64,000 nucleotides of DNA from Holophagae bacterium (GTDB taxonomy: Bacteria; Acidobacteriota; Holophagae; Acanthopleuribacterales; Acanthopleuribacteraceae): assembly GCA_030429565.1 (NCBI GenBank), contig JAUIFE010000027.1:1-64000 (forward strand), read 5' to 3'. Positions within the stretch are counted from its first letter, which is position 1. Each line of letters begins with the position of its first letter. The position numbers and the translations under genes are program-made. Positions 1-8,744 of this stretch are shown one piece after another. The notes under the pieces were generated by a model, which ran no database searches, was not told where the DNA came from, and worked only from the letters and a program-made list of their open reading frames with translations.

Positions 1-56
1 AGTAGGCGGTCATAGAGGCTGTAATAAACTTTCTTCAAACCACGCTTCTCTTGCAT
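1..56 (-). CDS. ltrA: Group II intron reverse transcriptase/maturase, N-terminal fragment
   Basis: An ATG at 56-54 on the minus strand opens a frame that stays open to the window edge and reads MQEKRGLKKVYYSLYDRL. The segment KVYYSLYDRL resembles the region just before RT domain 0 in intron-encoded proteins of the LtrA type, where K-x-x-SLYD(R/K) is common. A purine-rich ribosome-binding site (GGAAAG) lies about five bases upstream. Only about 18 residues are visible, so no catalytic motif (YADD) can be checked. The protein would act as reverse transcriptase and splicing maturase for the surrounding intron. The identification depends on this short N-terminal match together with the intron-like upstream RNA. 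Confidence 0.6.
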   Translation of the reverse strand, partial: MQEKRGLKKVYYSLYDRL

Positions 57-762
57 CTTCTTTCCTTTGCGTTGACGTCACGCGTTGGGCTTTTCCCCAC
101 CGCCGCCCGGCCTTTTATCCCTTTGGGCAATCTACCCGGCTTGTCGGTCGGTACTCCCTTGAACCGTCTGCACGTCCAGCTTCCGTTTCACCGGTCACCA
201 GTTCGAGAGGACGCGATCCCGTCGGATCGTTTGTGCTCCACGTTCGCCTAAACTTAGTTCCAAAGATCTTCTAACTCACTTCGCCCCTTCGCACCCCATC
301 GTCGCTTTTGGCTGACGGCGGTCGTCCTGAATCTGATCAGGACTCATCTCAGTTTTGTCCTCCAGACCGTTGCCGGCTTTCATTGGCTGAGACTTCATCA
401 CTACTACGGGCTCATCTGCCACCTCACACTGCATCGGATCGTCTTGAGTTTCCTCTTGATATCACCTACCCGTACGGAACAGTGCAAGGCTTCCCCAGTT
501 ACCTCAGGCTCCCTGTGAACAACGCCATCCTCAATCACTTCAGTGGGTTTGATCAGGTATTGGGCTTTGCGCTATTTTGCACGCTTACCCACCCACCGAG
601 CCGAATCAGGTTCACTTGCGTTATGTGCTGTTCACTTCCTATCGCTTCCTTCAGACCCCGCTGTTACCGGCGACGCCCTTGCGATTCGGATTGTCTTCCC
701 CCTGATCGGGGCGACGCCGACTTCTTTCAGTCGGCCGGGTTTGCCCGCTACGCTGGGCAAAC
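1..762 (-). mobile_element. Group II intron, 5' portion (runs off the window)
   Basis: On the minus strand the stretch from 762 down to 57 has no convincing gene of its own but reads like a group II intron RNA. It is rich in short stems (for example GTTTGCCC pairing with GGGCAAAC at 739-762, and CCGACT with AGTCGG near 719-736). It leads directly into a ribosome-binding site and the start of a maturase/reverse transcriptase at 56. The 5' end is placed at 762 because the bases 763-768 are the T-run of an intrinsic terminator, the usual target of bacterial class C introns. Its first bases GTTTGCCC differ from the GTGYG consensus, so the exact boundary is uncertain. Catalytic domains V and VI must lie beyond position 1. 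The intron call rests on the RT start and the layout; the RNA fold is inference. Confidence 0.7.
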
Positions 763-790
763 AAAAAAGCCCCAACCGGAAGGTTGGGGC
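763..790 (-). terminator. Intrinsic terminator, target of the intron
   Basis: GCCCCAACC (769-777) pairs perfectly with GGTTGGGGC (782-790) around a 4-base loop. On the minus strand it is followed by six T (768-763). The group II intron begins at the next base. The upstream minus-strand gene is the secreted protein ending at 1250, so this may be its distal terminator. Confidence 0.8.
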
Positions 791-1249
791 GGGACCGCTT
801 GTCGATACGAAACCCACATCGATCGACAAGACAGACAAGCAGGTACTTAGACCTAAACTGAGCGATTCTTGGCGGCGAAATCGCACAACCTTTTGGGCTG
901 CAACGTCTCGTAAAAATGCGCGCCGTACTTACCAGTACGGCTGTGCTTTTTCCAAAACATTTCGCACCAAAATCTTGAGCAATTTCATCCACCCGAAACG
1001 CCCAGTTTAGGTTGGAGAGCGGTTCAGAGGTCTATGAAAACCCCGCATTCGTTGGGCGATTCGCTAGAGGCGCGGTCCGTGTGCGGGGACCATGCTCGCC
1101 GGCGAGCACCCCGGTATTCATGCGGGTTTGCTTCGTGAATTCAGGGACAAGGTGGATGATGCGGCATGCGGCCATGCCGGCGGTTGGGGTTGCGGCGATT
1201 CGGTACCGGGAGGGGTTGCATCGCGGGAAGGTTGCTGTGATCGTTCGGC
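791..1249. other. Intergenic region with a repeat and a palindrome
   Basis: No supported gene. It contains the long palindromic repeat copy at 851-1012 and a perfect 16-bp palindrome TGCTCGCCGGCGAGCA at 1093-1108. Open frames here have no ribosome-binding site or recognisable content. Confidence 0.6.
851..1012 (+). repeat. Palindromic repeat family, copy R1 (long form)
   Basis: The ends are inverted repeats: ACCTAAACTGAGCG at 851-864 and CGCCCAGTTTAGGT at 999-1012 (13 of 14 bases pair). Inside the left end is GATTCTTGGCGGCGAAATCG, also seen at 36175 and 38786. The centre (about 900-970) is nearly identical to the centre of the copy at 36175, including CTGTGCTTTTTCCAA. The element is non-coding and resembles a MITE or REP-like element. 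Confidence 0.85.
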
Positions 1250-1867
1250 TTATTCGCCGTCACCTTCATCGTCGGCGGGGCGTTCTACAGTGCGCAGCGT
1301 TTCGCTGTAAACCATGTTGCCGCCGACAATGTAGGCCAAGTTAATCGTAATCGAGGTTTCACCGCGTACGGCGAAGGTGTAAAAGAAACCGCCGTTACCG
1401 TCAGGGCGCAATTCACCCACGCCGGGCAGCGCCAGTTGCCATGCTTCGGCCCCGGTGGATGCGTTGAGTGCCACCAGCGTGACGCTCGGTTCGGCGCCGG
1501 CTTCGCGTTCTTCTTCGGTCGGCAGGACGGTACTGGTAAAGGCCAACATGGCGCCGGAGTTACGGAATTCGCCAATGCGGCCGTCGTAGCCGCTCAAATC
1601 ATTTTGCCAAGCCAAACCGGCGGCACCGTAAGCGCTAACACTCGCTTCGACGGAAAAGGTATCGTCGCCGTTGTCGATCCGCTCGGCGCTGACAATCACG
1701 GCGAAGCCGTCGTCGGTTACAAAGGTATTGCCGCCGAAGCCGCCACGATCACCAGGGCGGTTTTGCGGACCACGGTCGCCACGTGGACCGTCGCCGCGAT
1801 CAGGGCGTTGTGCTTGGGCGTAACCGATCGAAGCAACCATTAACAACAGAATCGCTAACTTTTTCAT
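1250..1867 (-). CDS. Secreted small protein of unknown function
   Basis: 205 aa. The start at 1867 is chosen because AAGGAGA sits 8 bases upstream and the protein then begins with a classical signal peptide (MKKLAILLLMVASIGYAQAQ). A longer frame starting at 1984 would bury this signal. After the signal comes a low-complexity Arg/Gly/Asp/Pro stretch (residues about 21-46), then a compact beta-rich domain with alternating hydrophobic residues up to about residue 195 and an acidic tail (DDEGDGE). There is no Cys after the signal, so a lipoprotein is unlikely. I do not recognise the family; periplasmic or extracellular location is inferred from the signal only. The gene stands alone, divergent from the barrel operon at 2433. 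Confidence 0.75.
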   Translation of the reverse strand: MKKLAILLLMVASIGYAQAQRPDRGDGPRGDRGPQNRPGDRGGFGGNTFVTDDGFAVIVSAERIDNGDDTFSVEASVSAYGAAGLAWQNDLSGYDGRIGEFRNSGAMLAFTSTVLPTEEEREAGAEPSVTLVALNASTGAEAWQLALPGVGELRPDGNGGFFYTFAVRGETSITINLAYIVGGNMVYSETLRTVERPADDEGDGE

Positions 1868-2432
1868 GGGATGTTCTCCTTGGGAATGGATGAAAGGCGG
1901 CAACCGGTGCCGTCGTTGGACGGTATGCCTTATTCCAAGGCCCGTGCCAACTTGAAAAACGCAACCCAAACCATATAAAACCAATAACTTAAATTAAAAA
2001 CCATTTAAGACCCGACTTTTGCCAGGCCGCGCTGTGTTGGTTTTTTCAGAAAACCCCGACACAGCCTCAAAAACCCAGCCTCCCACCGGGGCCCCACCCC
2101 AGCAACCGGTCACCGTGATTCTTTGTAAGACGCCACCAAAACACTGAAAACAAAACGTTTAACCCATGTAAGCAAAATCACATTAAGCCTTTGCGCTTTT
2201 TTTCGCCACCCCGTTCAGGTTTTTTCGTTTTTTCCCGACACTTTTAGGGTAGTGTTGGGAAAAACCAACACATTCCTGCGGGGATCGCCATTAAAGTGCT
2301 TTTTCAAACTGAAAATAAAAAAGTTAGCACGACACAGCAACATCCTAACTCGGCATCGACCTTGCAACTTCCCCCTGCGATGCGTGGTTTTTGCTACCGC
2401 GCCTCACTTGTTGCAGGAGGTCGCCCCTTTTG
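1868..2432. other. Divergent intergenic region
   Basis: 565 bp between divergent genes, so it should hold both promoters. It is AT-rich with poly-T/poly-A stretches around 2190-2330. A stem GTGTTGG (2252-2258) / CCAACAC (2265-2271) with an A-rich loop is visible. No gene, repeat copy or clear sigma70 pair could be assigned. Confidence 0.5.
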
Positions 2433-3803
2433 ATGTTGCCCTTACTTCTTTGGACCTGTTTGGCCTGGCAATCGCCGCCACCGACCACCTTCCCCTTAAC
2501 CGGCATTGAGGTCGAGGGCGCCCGTTGGTTGTCCGAAGCCTTGGTGCTTTCCGAAGCCGGCCTGCACCTTGACCGCGCCTACCAAGAACGCGAGTTACAA
2601 GCCGCGCGCAACCGCATCGCCCGCTTACCCTTTGTGCTCGAGGTCGATTTCTCCCTCAAAAAAGGCACCGCCTACGGCACTTACACACTCGTCATCGGCA
2701 TTGTCGAAACCATGCCCTTGGTCTTCCGCATGCAATACGTCTCAATCGAGACCGACCGCCGTCGCGATGACACCTTGGAAACCGAAGACATCGACCGACG
2801 CTCCCTCGACGGCGTCGCCGATTGGTCGCTGGGCGCTCGTTGGTTCTTGGGCAAACACGCCATGGTCTACGCTTCGACACGTTTGTTGTGGGAGGACGGC
2901 AACCTCGACCTGGCCGATGGTTCGCCGGTCGATTTCGGATTCACCCACTATCATTTGCTGGGCCGCCGCATGCTGCTCAACCTCAACTTTCAGTGGACCG
3001 ACACCGTCGAAGGCGAAGTCTTCGACAGCCGTCAGCGGCGTTCAGCGGCCTTCCGTCGCGATCGGCCGATTTTGCCGTCCCTCACCCTGGCGGCACCGAT
3101 CCACGGCAATCACTGGCTTTCGCTTTCCGCCGATATCTTTGAAGAAGAACAAATCTACGAAGGCCGCCGTGACCGCTTCCTCGAACGCATTACCGACAAA
3201 CGCCAACGCGCCCGCCTCGGCTGGTTCTTCGACAGCAGCGACGACGCCGTCTTGCCCACCAGTGGTCGCCGCATCGAATCGGGATTCACCTACAACGACA
3301 GCGAAACCGCCTTTGATGTGGTTACGCCGCGACCCCGCCCGCAACCGCCCGTCCGCCGTATTGAGAATCAACGCGTGCTGTGGTCACTGAGTTGGCGCGA
3401 GTATCATCCCTTCACCGCACGCCTGAGCAGCTTCCTCAATCTCGACGGCGAGGTGCGCCTGCATGGCGAAGATGTTCAGATCGCCGTCACTGAAAACGAA
3501 CGGGTACCCAACCGTTTGCCGTTCAACCAATGGCAATTGACGGCGGGCACACGCTACGACGTGCTTGGAACCTGGCAAAATGGACGCTATGGCGAACTCA
3601 AACTGGATTTCAGTGCGAGTTGGGCCGTCGCCAACGAAGAACGCCGCACCGAAGAAACCACCGAACTCAACCTGTTTTTGACTTGGCGCAATCGCTGGGG
3701 CCTGGTTCGCGCCGGGGTTACCTGGCAGGACATCACCGAAGATGCGCGCCGTTTTGTCCCGCCGCCACCGCGCGATTCGGCTGTCGAGGAGGCGCGCCAA
3801 TGA
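2433..3803 (+). CDS. Outer-membrane barrel protein with one POTRA domain (Omp85-like)
   Basis: 456 aa. The start at 2433 follows AGGAGG at 2415-2420 (12-base spacing, slightly long) and opens a signal peptide (MLPLLLWTCLAW). Residues about 22-100 look like a single POTRA domain: GIEVEGARWLSEALVLSEAGL followed by a helix and a DFSLKKG...YTLVIGIVE strand pattern. The remainder is a series of amphipathic strands (GARWFLGKHAMVYASTRLLW, LGWFFDSSDD..LPTSGRRIESGF, LVRAGVTWQDI) typical of a 12-16-stranded barrel of the BamA/TamA/TpsB superfamily. The motif DSSDDAVLPTSGRR resembles the D..D...P..G..L element of Omp85 barrels. It is shorter than BamA and ends in a hydrophilic tail rather than an aromatic residue. 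It is the first gene of a coupled operon with a small periplasmic protein and a two-component system. Substrate unknown. Confidence 0.65.
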   Translation: MLPLLLWTCLAWQSPPPTTFPLTGIEVEGARWLSEALVLSEAGLHLDRAYQERELQAARNRIARLPFVLEVDFSLKKGTAYGTYTLVIGIVETMPLVFRMQYVSIETDRRRDDTLETEDIDRRSLDGVADWSLGARWFLGKHAMVYASTRLLWEDGNLDLADGSPVDFGFTHYHLLGRRMLLNLNFQWTDTVEGEVFDSRQRRSAAFRRDRPILPSLTLAAPIHGNHWLSLSADIFEEEQIYEGRRDRFLERITDKRQRARLGWFFDSSDDAVLPTSGRRIESGFTYNDSETAFDVVTPRPRPQPPVRRIENQRVLWSLSWREYHPFTARLSSFLNLDGEVRLHGEDVQIAVTENERVPNRLPFNQWQLTAGTRYDVLGTWQNGRYGELKLDFSASWAVANEERRTEETTELNLFLTWRNRWGLVRAGVTWQDITEDARRFVPPPPRDSAVEEARQ

Positions 3804-4438
3804 GGGCGTGCCTGTTGTGGCTGCTGCTGGTGCCGGGCCTATTCGGCCAAGAACCGCCGTTGGTCGCCGACCCCGCCGGTTGGTGGCGCGTCGCGCTGCC
3901 GCTCGACTTATTGGAAGATGCCAGCGTGCGCAAAAAACTATACTCCGGCTTAACCACCACCTTTGAGCTCGAAAGCCGTTACAGCCAAACCGATGACGCG
4001 CACTACGCCGTGCTGCAGGTGCGTTACGAAATTTGGGAAGAGGTATTTGTCATCAGCCGCGTCGACGCCGATGGTCAGGTCGGCCGCTTCCGTTTTGCCG
4101 ATTTGGCGCAGACCGCCGCCTGGCTGACCGAAGACCCGTTGCGCATTGCGCCCACGCCCCAAAGCACGGGCCGTACCGGGCCGGGCGGCCGCCTCACCTG
4201 CCGCGTGCGCTTAATCCCTTTCTCGCAAAGCGAAGGCCGCCTGGCCGAGGATTGGTTCGCCAAGGTGTTGCGTGTGCCCGACGCCGTTACCACCGGCCAA
4301 AGCGACGCCTCGCGGGAACGCGCCCTCGACGATAGCAGTGACGGCGGCGGCATTTTCGAAGTGCTGATGTCGAAAAGCATCCGTCGCAAATCGATCCGCA
4401 GCGTGCGCTGGCAGTGGCGCCTCGACGGGCGGCCGTAA
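3800..4438 (+). CDS. Periplasmic protein, DUF4390-like
   Basis: 212 aa. The ATG at 3800 overlaps the previous stop (ATGA) with GAGGAGG upstream, indicating translational coupling. A signal peptide (MRACLLWLLLVPGLFGQE) is followed by residues about 28-110 with the pattern ALPLDLLEDASVRKKLYSGL..TFELESRY and VRYEIWEEVFVISRVDADG. This recalls DUF4390 proteins, which in many proteobacteria sit directly upstream of ntrY/ntrX pairs. The same neighbours follow here, which supports the match. Residues 115-212 have two further beta-rich segments and a basic C-terminus. No catalytic motif is visible. It may link the envelope barrel protein to the downstream sensor kinase; that is inference from the operon. 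Confidence 0.5.
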   Translation: MRACLLWLLLVPGLFGQEPPLVADPAGWWRVALPLDLLEDASVRKKLYSGLTTTFELESRYSQTDDAHYAVLQVRYEIWEEVFVISRVDADGQVGRFRFADLAQTAAWLTEDPLRIAPTPQSTGRTGPGGRLTCRVRLIPFSQSEGRLAEDWFAKVLRVPDAVTTGQSDASRERALDDSSDGGGIFEVLMSKSIRRKSIRSVRWQWRLDGRP

Positions 4439-5637
4439 TGCTACACCGTCAACTGCTCGTCTTTTGCGTCATGTGCGCTTTATTCCTGGCGGCCTTCACC
4501 TACAGCCAGCACAAGTTGGTGAACCCCTGGCTGAAACTGGCCTTAAACCCGGAGATGAGCGAACGCCTGATGGACGCCATCGACAACCAAAAAGCGCTGG
4601 CCAAATTGGACCCGGAGGAAGCGGCCCATTACCGCGAACAGTTCCAAAAAACCCAGGCTTTGCTACAGAATATGGAAGTGCTGCGCGCCTCCCATGAGGA
4701 GCTGTCAAGGCGTTATCAATTGATACCGGCACTGCTGTTTTCCCTGGCCCTGGCGCTGTTGTTGATTTTACAGGTCCGGCACCATCACAAGCTGGAATCA
4801 CGGCTACAGCAGTTGCGCGCCCACTTGGAACAACTCGCCGCCGGTGAACCGATAGAAGCACGCAGCGAACGCGGCGTGCTGGGCCGGGTCGAAGCCATGA
4901 TTGCCGAGGTCGGCGACGCCTTTAACCAAAGCCGCCGACGCGTGAAACAGTTGGAGAACCTGCAACAATGGCAGGAGTCGTCGCGCCGTATCGCTCACGA
5001 AATCAAAACCCCGCTTACGTCTTTAGCATTGGAAACCCAAAACTTAAGCCAGCTATGTGCGCGCGCCGCCCCCGATCATGCCGCCGCGATTGGCGCCGCC
5101 CGTCAATCGATTGAGGAGGAAATTCGCCAGCTTGACGAGTTCACACGCCGCTTTACTTCCTTCGCCAAAATCGGCACAGCGCAACCGCAACGGGAAGCCC
5201 TGGATCCCTTTTTAGCCAACTTGGTTAAGTTCTACGCCAAAACTTGGCCAGGCATCAGGTTACACGTGAACGGCGCCACCGGGCAGTCAGCCGAATTCGA
5301 TAAACGCCTGCTGCGCTTGGTGCTGGTGAACCTGTGCAACAACGCGGCGGCGGCCATTGGCGCAGGCGGCGGCACCATCAGCTTAACCGTGGTCGTCAAG
5401 CCGGCCCAGGTCATCATCGAAGTCAGCGACGACGGGCCCGGCATTGCGGCGTCGATTCGCGACACGGTTTTTGAACCCTACGTCTCAACCAAAGACGTGG
5501 GCGAAGGCATGGGTTTGGGCCTGGCCATCGCCAAAAAAATTATGCTCGACCACGGCGGTGACTTGGTCTTGCAGCGCAGCGATGCGCAGGGCACCTGCTT
5601 CGGCGTGGTTCTGCGCACCACGGGAGAAGCCGCATGA
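4438..5637 (+). CDS. Sensor histidine kinase, NtrY-like
   Basis: 399 aa. The ATG at 4438 overlaps the previous stop by one base (TAATG). Two membrane segments (residues about 5-22 and 95-112) enclose a helical periplasmic region rich in coiled-coil heptads (residues 23-94). Then come a linker, the dimerisation box RRIAHEIKTPLTSLALE with His187, the N-box VNLCNNAAAAI, G1 DDGPGIA and G2 GMGLGLAIAKKI. All catalytic boxes are intact, so it should autophosphorylate and pass phosphate to the regulator starting at 5634. The small sensor region with coiled-coil character suggests it senses the membrane or a protein partner, possibly the two envelope proteins encoded upstream. Confidence 0.9.
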   Translation: MLHRQLLVFCVMCALFLAAFTYSQHKLVNPWLKLALNPEMSERLMDAIDNQKALAKLDPEEAAHYREQFQKTQALLQNMEVLRASHEELSRRYQLIPALLFSLALALLLILQVRHHHKLESRLQQLRAHLEQLAAGEPIEARSERGVLGRVEAMIAEVGDAFNQSRRRVKQLENLQQWQESSRRIAHEIKTPLTSLALETQNLSQLCARAAPDHAAAIGAARQSIEEEIRQLDEFTRRFTSFAKIGTAQPQREALDPFLANLVKFYAKTWPGIRLHVNGATGQSAEFDKRLLRLVLVNLCNNAAAAIGAGGGTISLTVVVKPAQVIIEVSDDGPGIAASIRDTVFEPYVSTKDVGEGMGLGLAIAKKIMLDHGGDLVLQRSDAQGTCFGVVLRTTGEAA

Positions 5638-7010
5638 GTACACCCAGTGTTTGGATGATTGAAGACAACGCCAAGATCGGCGCCCACGTGGGCTTGTTCT
5701 TAACCGACCACGGCCACGAAGTCACCGTCATGGAAACGGCTGAGGCGGCTTGGGAGCGCCTGCGGTTGGAAGGCCCGCCCGACGTCATCTTGGTCGATAT
5801 CCGGTTGCCAGGGCAAAGCGGTTTGGCTTGGATTGAGCAGTTGCCACGCGATTTACTACCGCGCGTGATTGTGGTTTCGGGCGAAGCCACCGTCAGTGAG
5901 GCCTTAACCGCTATGAAAGCCGGTGTGCACGATTTCATCGAGAAACCCTTCACGGACGAGCGCTTGTTGTACGCGGTGCGCAACTGTTTGGAGAAACAAA
6001 CCCTACGCCTTAAGGTCGCCGATTTGGAGGCGCGCCTCAATCAAAACAAACCGATGATTGGCGAGGATCCTACTACGCTGGCCACGTTGCGCCGCATTGA
6101 AAAGGTGGCGCCCACCAACGGCCGTATTCTAATCACGGGCGAGTCCGGTACCGGCAAAGAAGTGGTGGCGGCGACCATCCACCGCCTCAGCCCGCGTAAA
6201 AATAAACCCTTCGTCAAAATCAATTGCGCCGCCATTCCCACCAACTTAATTGAAGGCGAACTGTTCGGTCACGTGCGCGGCGCTTTTACCGGCGCGGTCG
6301 GCACCAAAATCGGTTTGTTCGAACAGGCCGACGGCGGCACCCTGTTCCTCGACGAAATCGGCGATATGGAGTACCCGCTGCAAGCACGCCTGCTGCGCGT
6401 CTTAGAAGACGGCAAAGTGCGCCGCTTGGGCGATCGCGAGGAACGCGCGGTTGATGTACGCGTCTTGGCGGCCACCAACAAAGACCTCAAAGCCGAGGCC
6501 GAGCAAGGCAACTTCCGCGAAGATTTGTACTACCGCTTGAGCAGTTTGCCGATTCACGTGGCGCCGCTGCGCGAACGACGCGGCGACATCAAATTGCTGC
6601 TGACCTATTACGTAAATCAATTTTGCCGCCAACACCAAACCGGCGACAAAGGCCTCGACGACACCTTGTTGGACGTGCTCAACAATTACCCGTGGCCTGG
6701 CAACATCCGCGAATTACGCAACCTGGCCGAACAGTTGGTGGTTTTTGGCGGCAACCCCATCACCGCCGCCGATTTACCCTCGCACATTTTCGAAAAGGAG
6801 AATGCGGCACCACACGGCTTGTTGCGTTTATCGGAAATTCCTACCATGCCGTGGAAAAAGTTCAAGAGCCAGTGCGAAAAAGAGTATTTGGAAACGGTGC
6901 TGCACCGCGCCAACTGGAACATGAAAAAAGTGGCCCAGCAGCTTTCAATCAACCGCACTTACCTACACACCAAGGTGGCGGCCCTGGGCATCCGCCGGCA
7001 GAAAAACTAA
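5634..7010 (+). CDS. Sigma54-dependent response regulator, NtrC/NtrX-like
   Basis: 458 aa. Its ATG overlaps the kinase stop (ATGA). The receiver domain (1-120) has phospho-acceptor Asp55 in VILVDIRLPG and the Lys of EKPF. The AAA+ domain (about 140-385) has Walker A GESGTGKE at 169, GAFTGA at 216 (the sigma54-contacting loop, intact) and Walker B TLFLDEIGD. A C-terminal Fis-type helix-turn-helix (about 415-455, NWNMKKVAQQLSINRTYLHTK) binds DNA. It should activate sigma54 promoters once phosphorylated by the kinase at 4438. No sigma54 promoter (TGGCAC-N5-TTGC) could be pointed to nearby, so targets are unknown. Confidence 0.93.
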   Translation: MSTPSVWMIEDNAKIGAHVGLFLTDHGHEVTVMETAEAAWERLRLEGPPDVILVDIRLPGQSGLAWIEQLPRDLLPRVIVVSGEATVSEALTAMKAGVHDFIEKPFTDERLLYAVRNCLEKQTLRLKVADLEARLNQNKPMIGEDPTTLATLRRIEKVAPTNGRILITGESGTGKEVVAATIHRLSPRKNKPFVKINCAAIPTNLIEGELFGHVRGAFTGAVGTKIGLFEQADGGTLFLDEIGDMEYPLQARLLRVLEDGKVRRLGDREERAVDVRVLAATNKDLKAEAEQGNFREDLYYRLSSLPIHVAPLRERRGDIKLLLTYYVNQFCRQHQTGDKGLDDTLLDVLNNYPWPGNIRELRNLAEQLVVFGGNPITAADLPSHIFEKENAAPHGLLRLSEIPTMPWKKFKSQCEKEYLETVLHRANWNMKKVAQQLSINRTYLHTKVAALGIRRQKN

Positions 7011-7137
7011 ATTCGGCAAAACGTATCCAAGCGAAGAACTCGAATAAAACCAACAGTTCGCCTCCCTAAGCAACCCTCGAAAAACAAGCTAACCGAAGCG
7101 TTTTTTTAAAAAAACAAAAAAAACGGTGGTGATTCAC

Positions 7138-7164
7138 GCCTTGCCTTCGCTTACCAGGCAAGGC
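7138..7164. terminator. Stem-loop after the NtrX-like gene
   Basis: GCCTTGCC (7138-7145) pairs with GGCAAGGC (7157-7164). There is no T-run, so a termination role is weakly supported. An A/T-only stretch with runs of T and A lies just before it (7101-7123). Confidence 0.35.
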
Positions 7165-7225
7165 GATGGATAGCGCGGTTCAAACGGTGCGCCTCGCCAA
7201 ACGATGATCCCTCAGGAGACGCCCC

Positions 7226-8596
7226 ATGTTGAAGTCCTTGTTCGTTTTGTTCCCGCTTGTGTTCGTAACCTTCGCCACCGCCCAAACCAATGTCTTGGTG
7301 ATCCTCGCCGATGACATGGGCATCGATACGCTCGACCTTTACCAACCTTCCAGCACCGATCCCTTACCGGTTACCGATAACATCAACGCGTTGGCCGCCA
7401 ACGGCATCACCTTCAACAATGCCTGGGTCACGCCCTGGTGTTCCTCAACCCGCGCCGCGCTGCACACCGGTCGCCATGGTTGGCGCACCAAAATCGGGAC
7501 ACGCATCAAAAATGTGCCGAATGCCTATTCGTTAAACCAGCAACAAGTCACCATGGCGGATTACCTGGCCAACACAAATCTCGCCACCGGCGCCATTGGC
7601 AAATGGCACCTGGGCACCAACGGCGGTGGCAACGACGATGCCCCGCGTGTTGCCGGCGGCTGGGACGATTTTTACGGCACCAATTGGGCCCTTGGATCAG
7701 CAGACGACTATTGGAATTGGACCAAATGGATTAACGGCGTGCCTTATCCCAACCAAACCAATTACCTGGTGTCCGAGCAAAGCGCCGACGCCGAAAATTG
7801 GATTATCAACCAACACGCTGCCCAAAATCCCTGGCTGTGTTACCTCGCCTTCCAGGCCCCTTACGACCTCTACCACGCACCACCCGCCGGTTTGTTGAAT
7901 ACGCCGCTCCCCTATTCCAACGACGTTTGCAAGAATTCCACCAGCGGCGCCGTCAAACGCGCCTGCTATAACGCAGCCATCGAGGCAATGGACACCGAAA
8001 TCGGTAACCTGCTCAACGCATTGCAAGCAGCGGGTGCGCTGGACAATACCCTGATCATTTTCCTCGGCGACAACGGCACGCCCAATCAGGTCAACACCTA
8101 CTGGCCCCCAAACCAAGTTAAAGGCACCGTTTTCGAAGGCGGCCTGCGCGTGCCCTTCATTATTTCGGGCACCCCGGTGGTCGACCCCGGCCGCACCAGT
8201 GACGCGTTGGTCAACACGGTCGATATCTTCAAAACCGTGGTCAGCGCCCAAGGCATTCCGTTATTTACCGCCAATGTGGCTGAGGATTCCATCGACATGA
8301 TGCCGCTGGTCAACAACACCATCGCCGATACGGATCACCGCGACATCAACTACATGACCCACTTCGAGCCCAACGGTTACTTTGTAGCGCGCACCATTCA
8401 CGAGGAAGCCGCGCGCGACATGCAGTACAAACTGATTCGCAATTGCCTTACCGATTTTGATATGTTCTACGACCTCGACGCCGATCCAAAAGAAGAATTC
8501 CCACCGCTGTGTTCCGGCAGCGGGTGTCCCGGCAGCTTAACCCCGGCCCAACAGCAGGCCTATGACGCCTTGTCGGCGGAGCTGCAGTGTAAGTAA
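7226..8596 (+). CDS. Secreted sulfatase (type I, alkaline-phosphatase fold)
   Basis: 456 aa. ATG at 7226 with CAGGAGA nine bases upstream. A signal peptide (MLKSLFVLFPLVFVTFATAQ) indicates export. Family motifs are present in order: VILADDMGID (metal ligands), WCSSTRAALHTGR (active-site signature, Cys72), GKWHLG, and IIFLGDNGTPNQ. It should hydrolyse sulfate esters, probably of marine polysaccharides or small sulfated compounds, in the periplasm or outside. The nucleophile is the Cys that becomes formylglycine, but the usual CxPxR reads C-S-S-T-R, with Ser in place of Pro. That still fits the looser C-x-[PAS]-x-R pattern. Several extra Cys pairs near the C-terminus (CKNSTSGAVKRAC, CSGSGC) suggest disulfides. 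No formylglycine-generating enzyme gene lies next to it. Confidence 0.88.
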   Translation: MLKSLFVLFPLVFVTFATAQTNVLVILADDMGIDTLDLYQPSSTDPLPVTDNINALAANGITFNNAWVTPWCSSTRAALHTGRHGWRTKIGTRIKNVPNAYSLNQQQVTMADYLANTNLATGAIGKWHLGTNGGGNDDAPRVAGGWDDFYGTNWALGSADDYWNWTKWINGVPYPNQTNYLVSEQSADAENWIINQHAAQNPWLCYLAFQAPYDLYHAPPAGLLNTPLPYSNDVCKNSTSGAVKRACYNAAIEAMDTEIGNLLNALQAAGALDNTLIIFLGDNGTPNQVNTYWPPNQVKGTVFEGGLRVPFIISGTPVVDPGRTSDALVNTVDIFKTVVSAQGIPLFTANVAEDSIDMMPLVNNTIADTDHRDINYMTHFEPNGYFVARTIHEEAARDMQYKLIRNCLTDFDMFYDLDADPKEEFPPLCSGSGCPGSLTPAQQQAYDALSAELQCK

Positions 8597-8612
8597 AAAA
8601 CACCATTGGCAC

Positions 8613-8657
8613 AACCCCAGGCAAACCATCGCGGTGGGCCTGGGGTTTTCTCTTTTT
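8613..8657 (+). terminator. Intrinsic terminator of the sulfatase gene
   Basis: AACCCCAGGC (8613-8622) pairs with GCCTGGGGTT (8638-8647), followed by the T-rich tail TTCTCTTTTT. Confidence 0.85.
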
Positions 8658-8744
8658 GCGCCGGCATCGAAAACAAGGAAAACAACGCGAATTAACCCGT
8701 TTCAGGTACAATGACTGCAATCATCACCACCCAAGGTAACTGCA

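Noticed and set aside
308..850. Plus-strand open frame of 180 codons
   Set aside because: It is antisense to the group II intron RNA and has no ribosome-binding site; the sequence content is explained by the intron.
1012..1344. Plus-strand frame of 110 codons
   Set aside because: It runs into the end of the supported minus-strand gene and has no family match or ribosome site.
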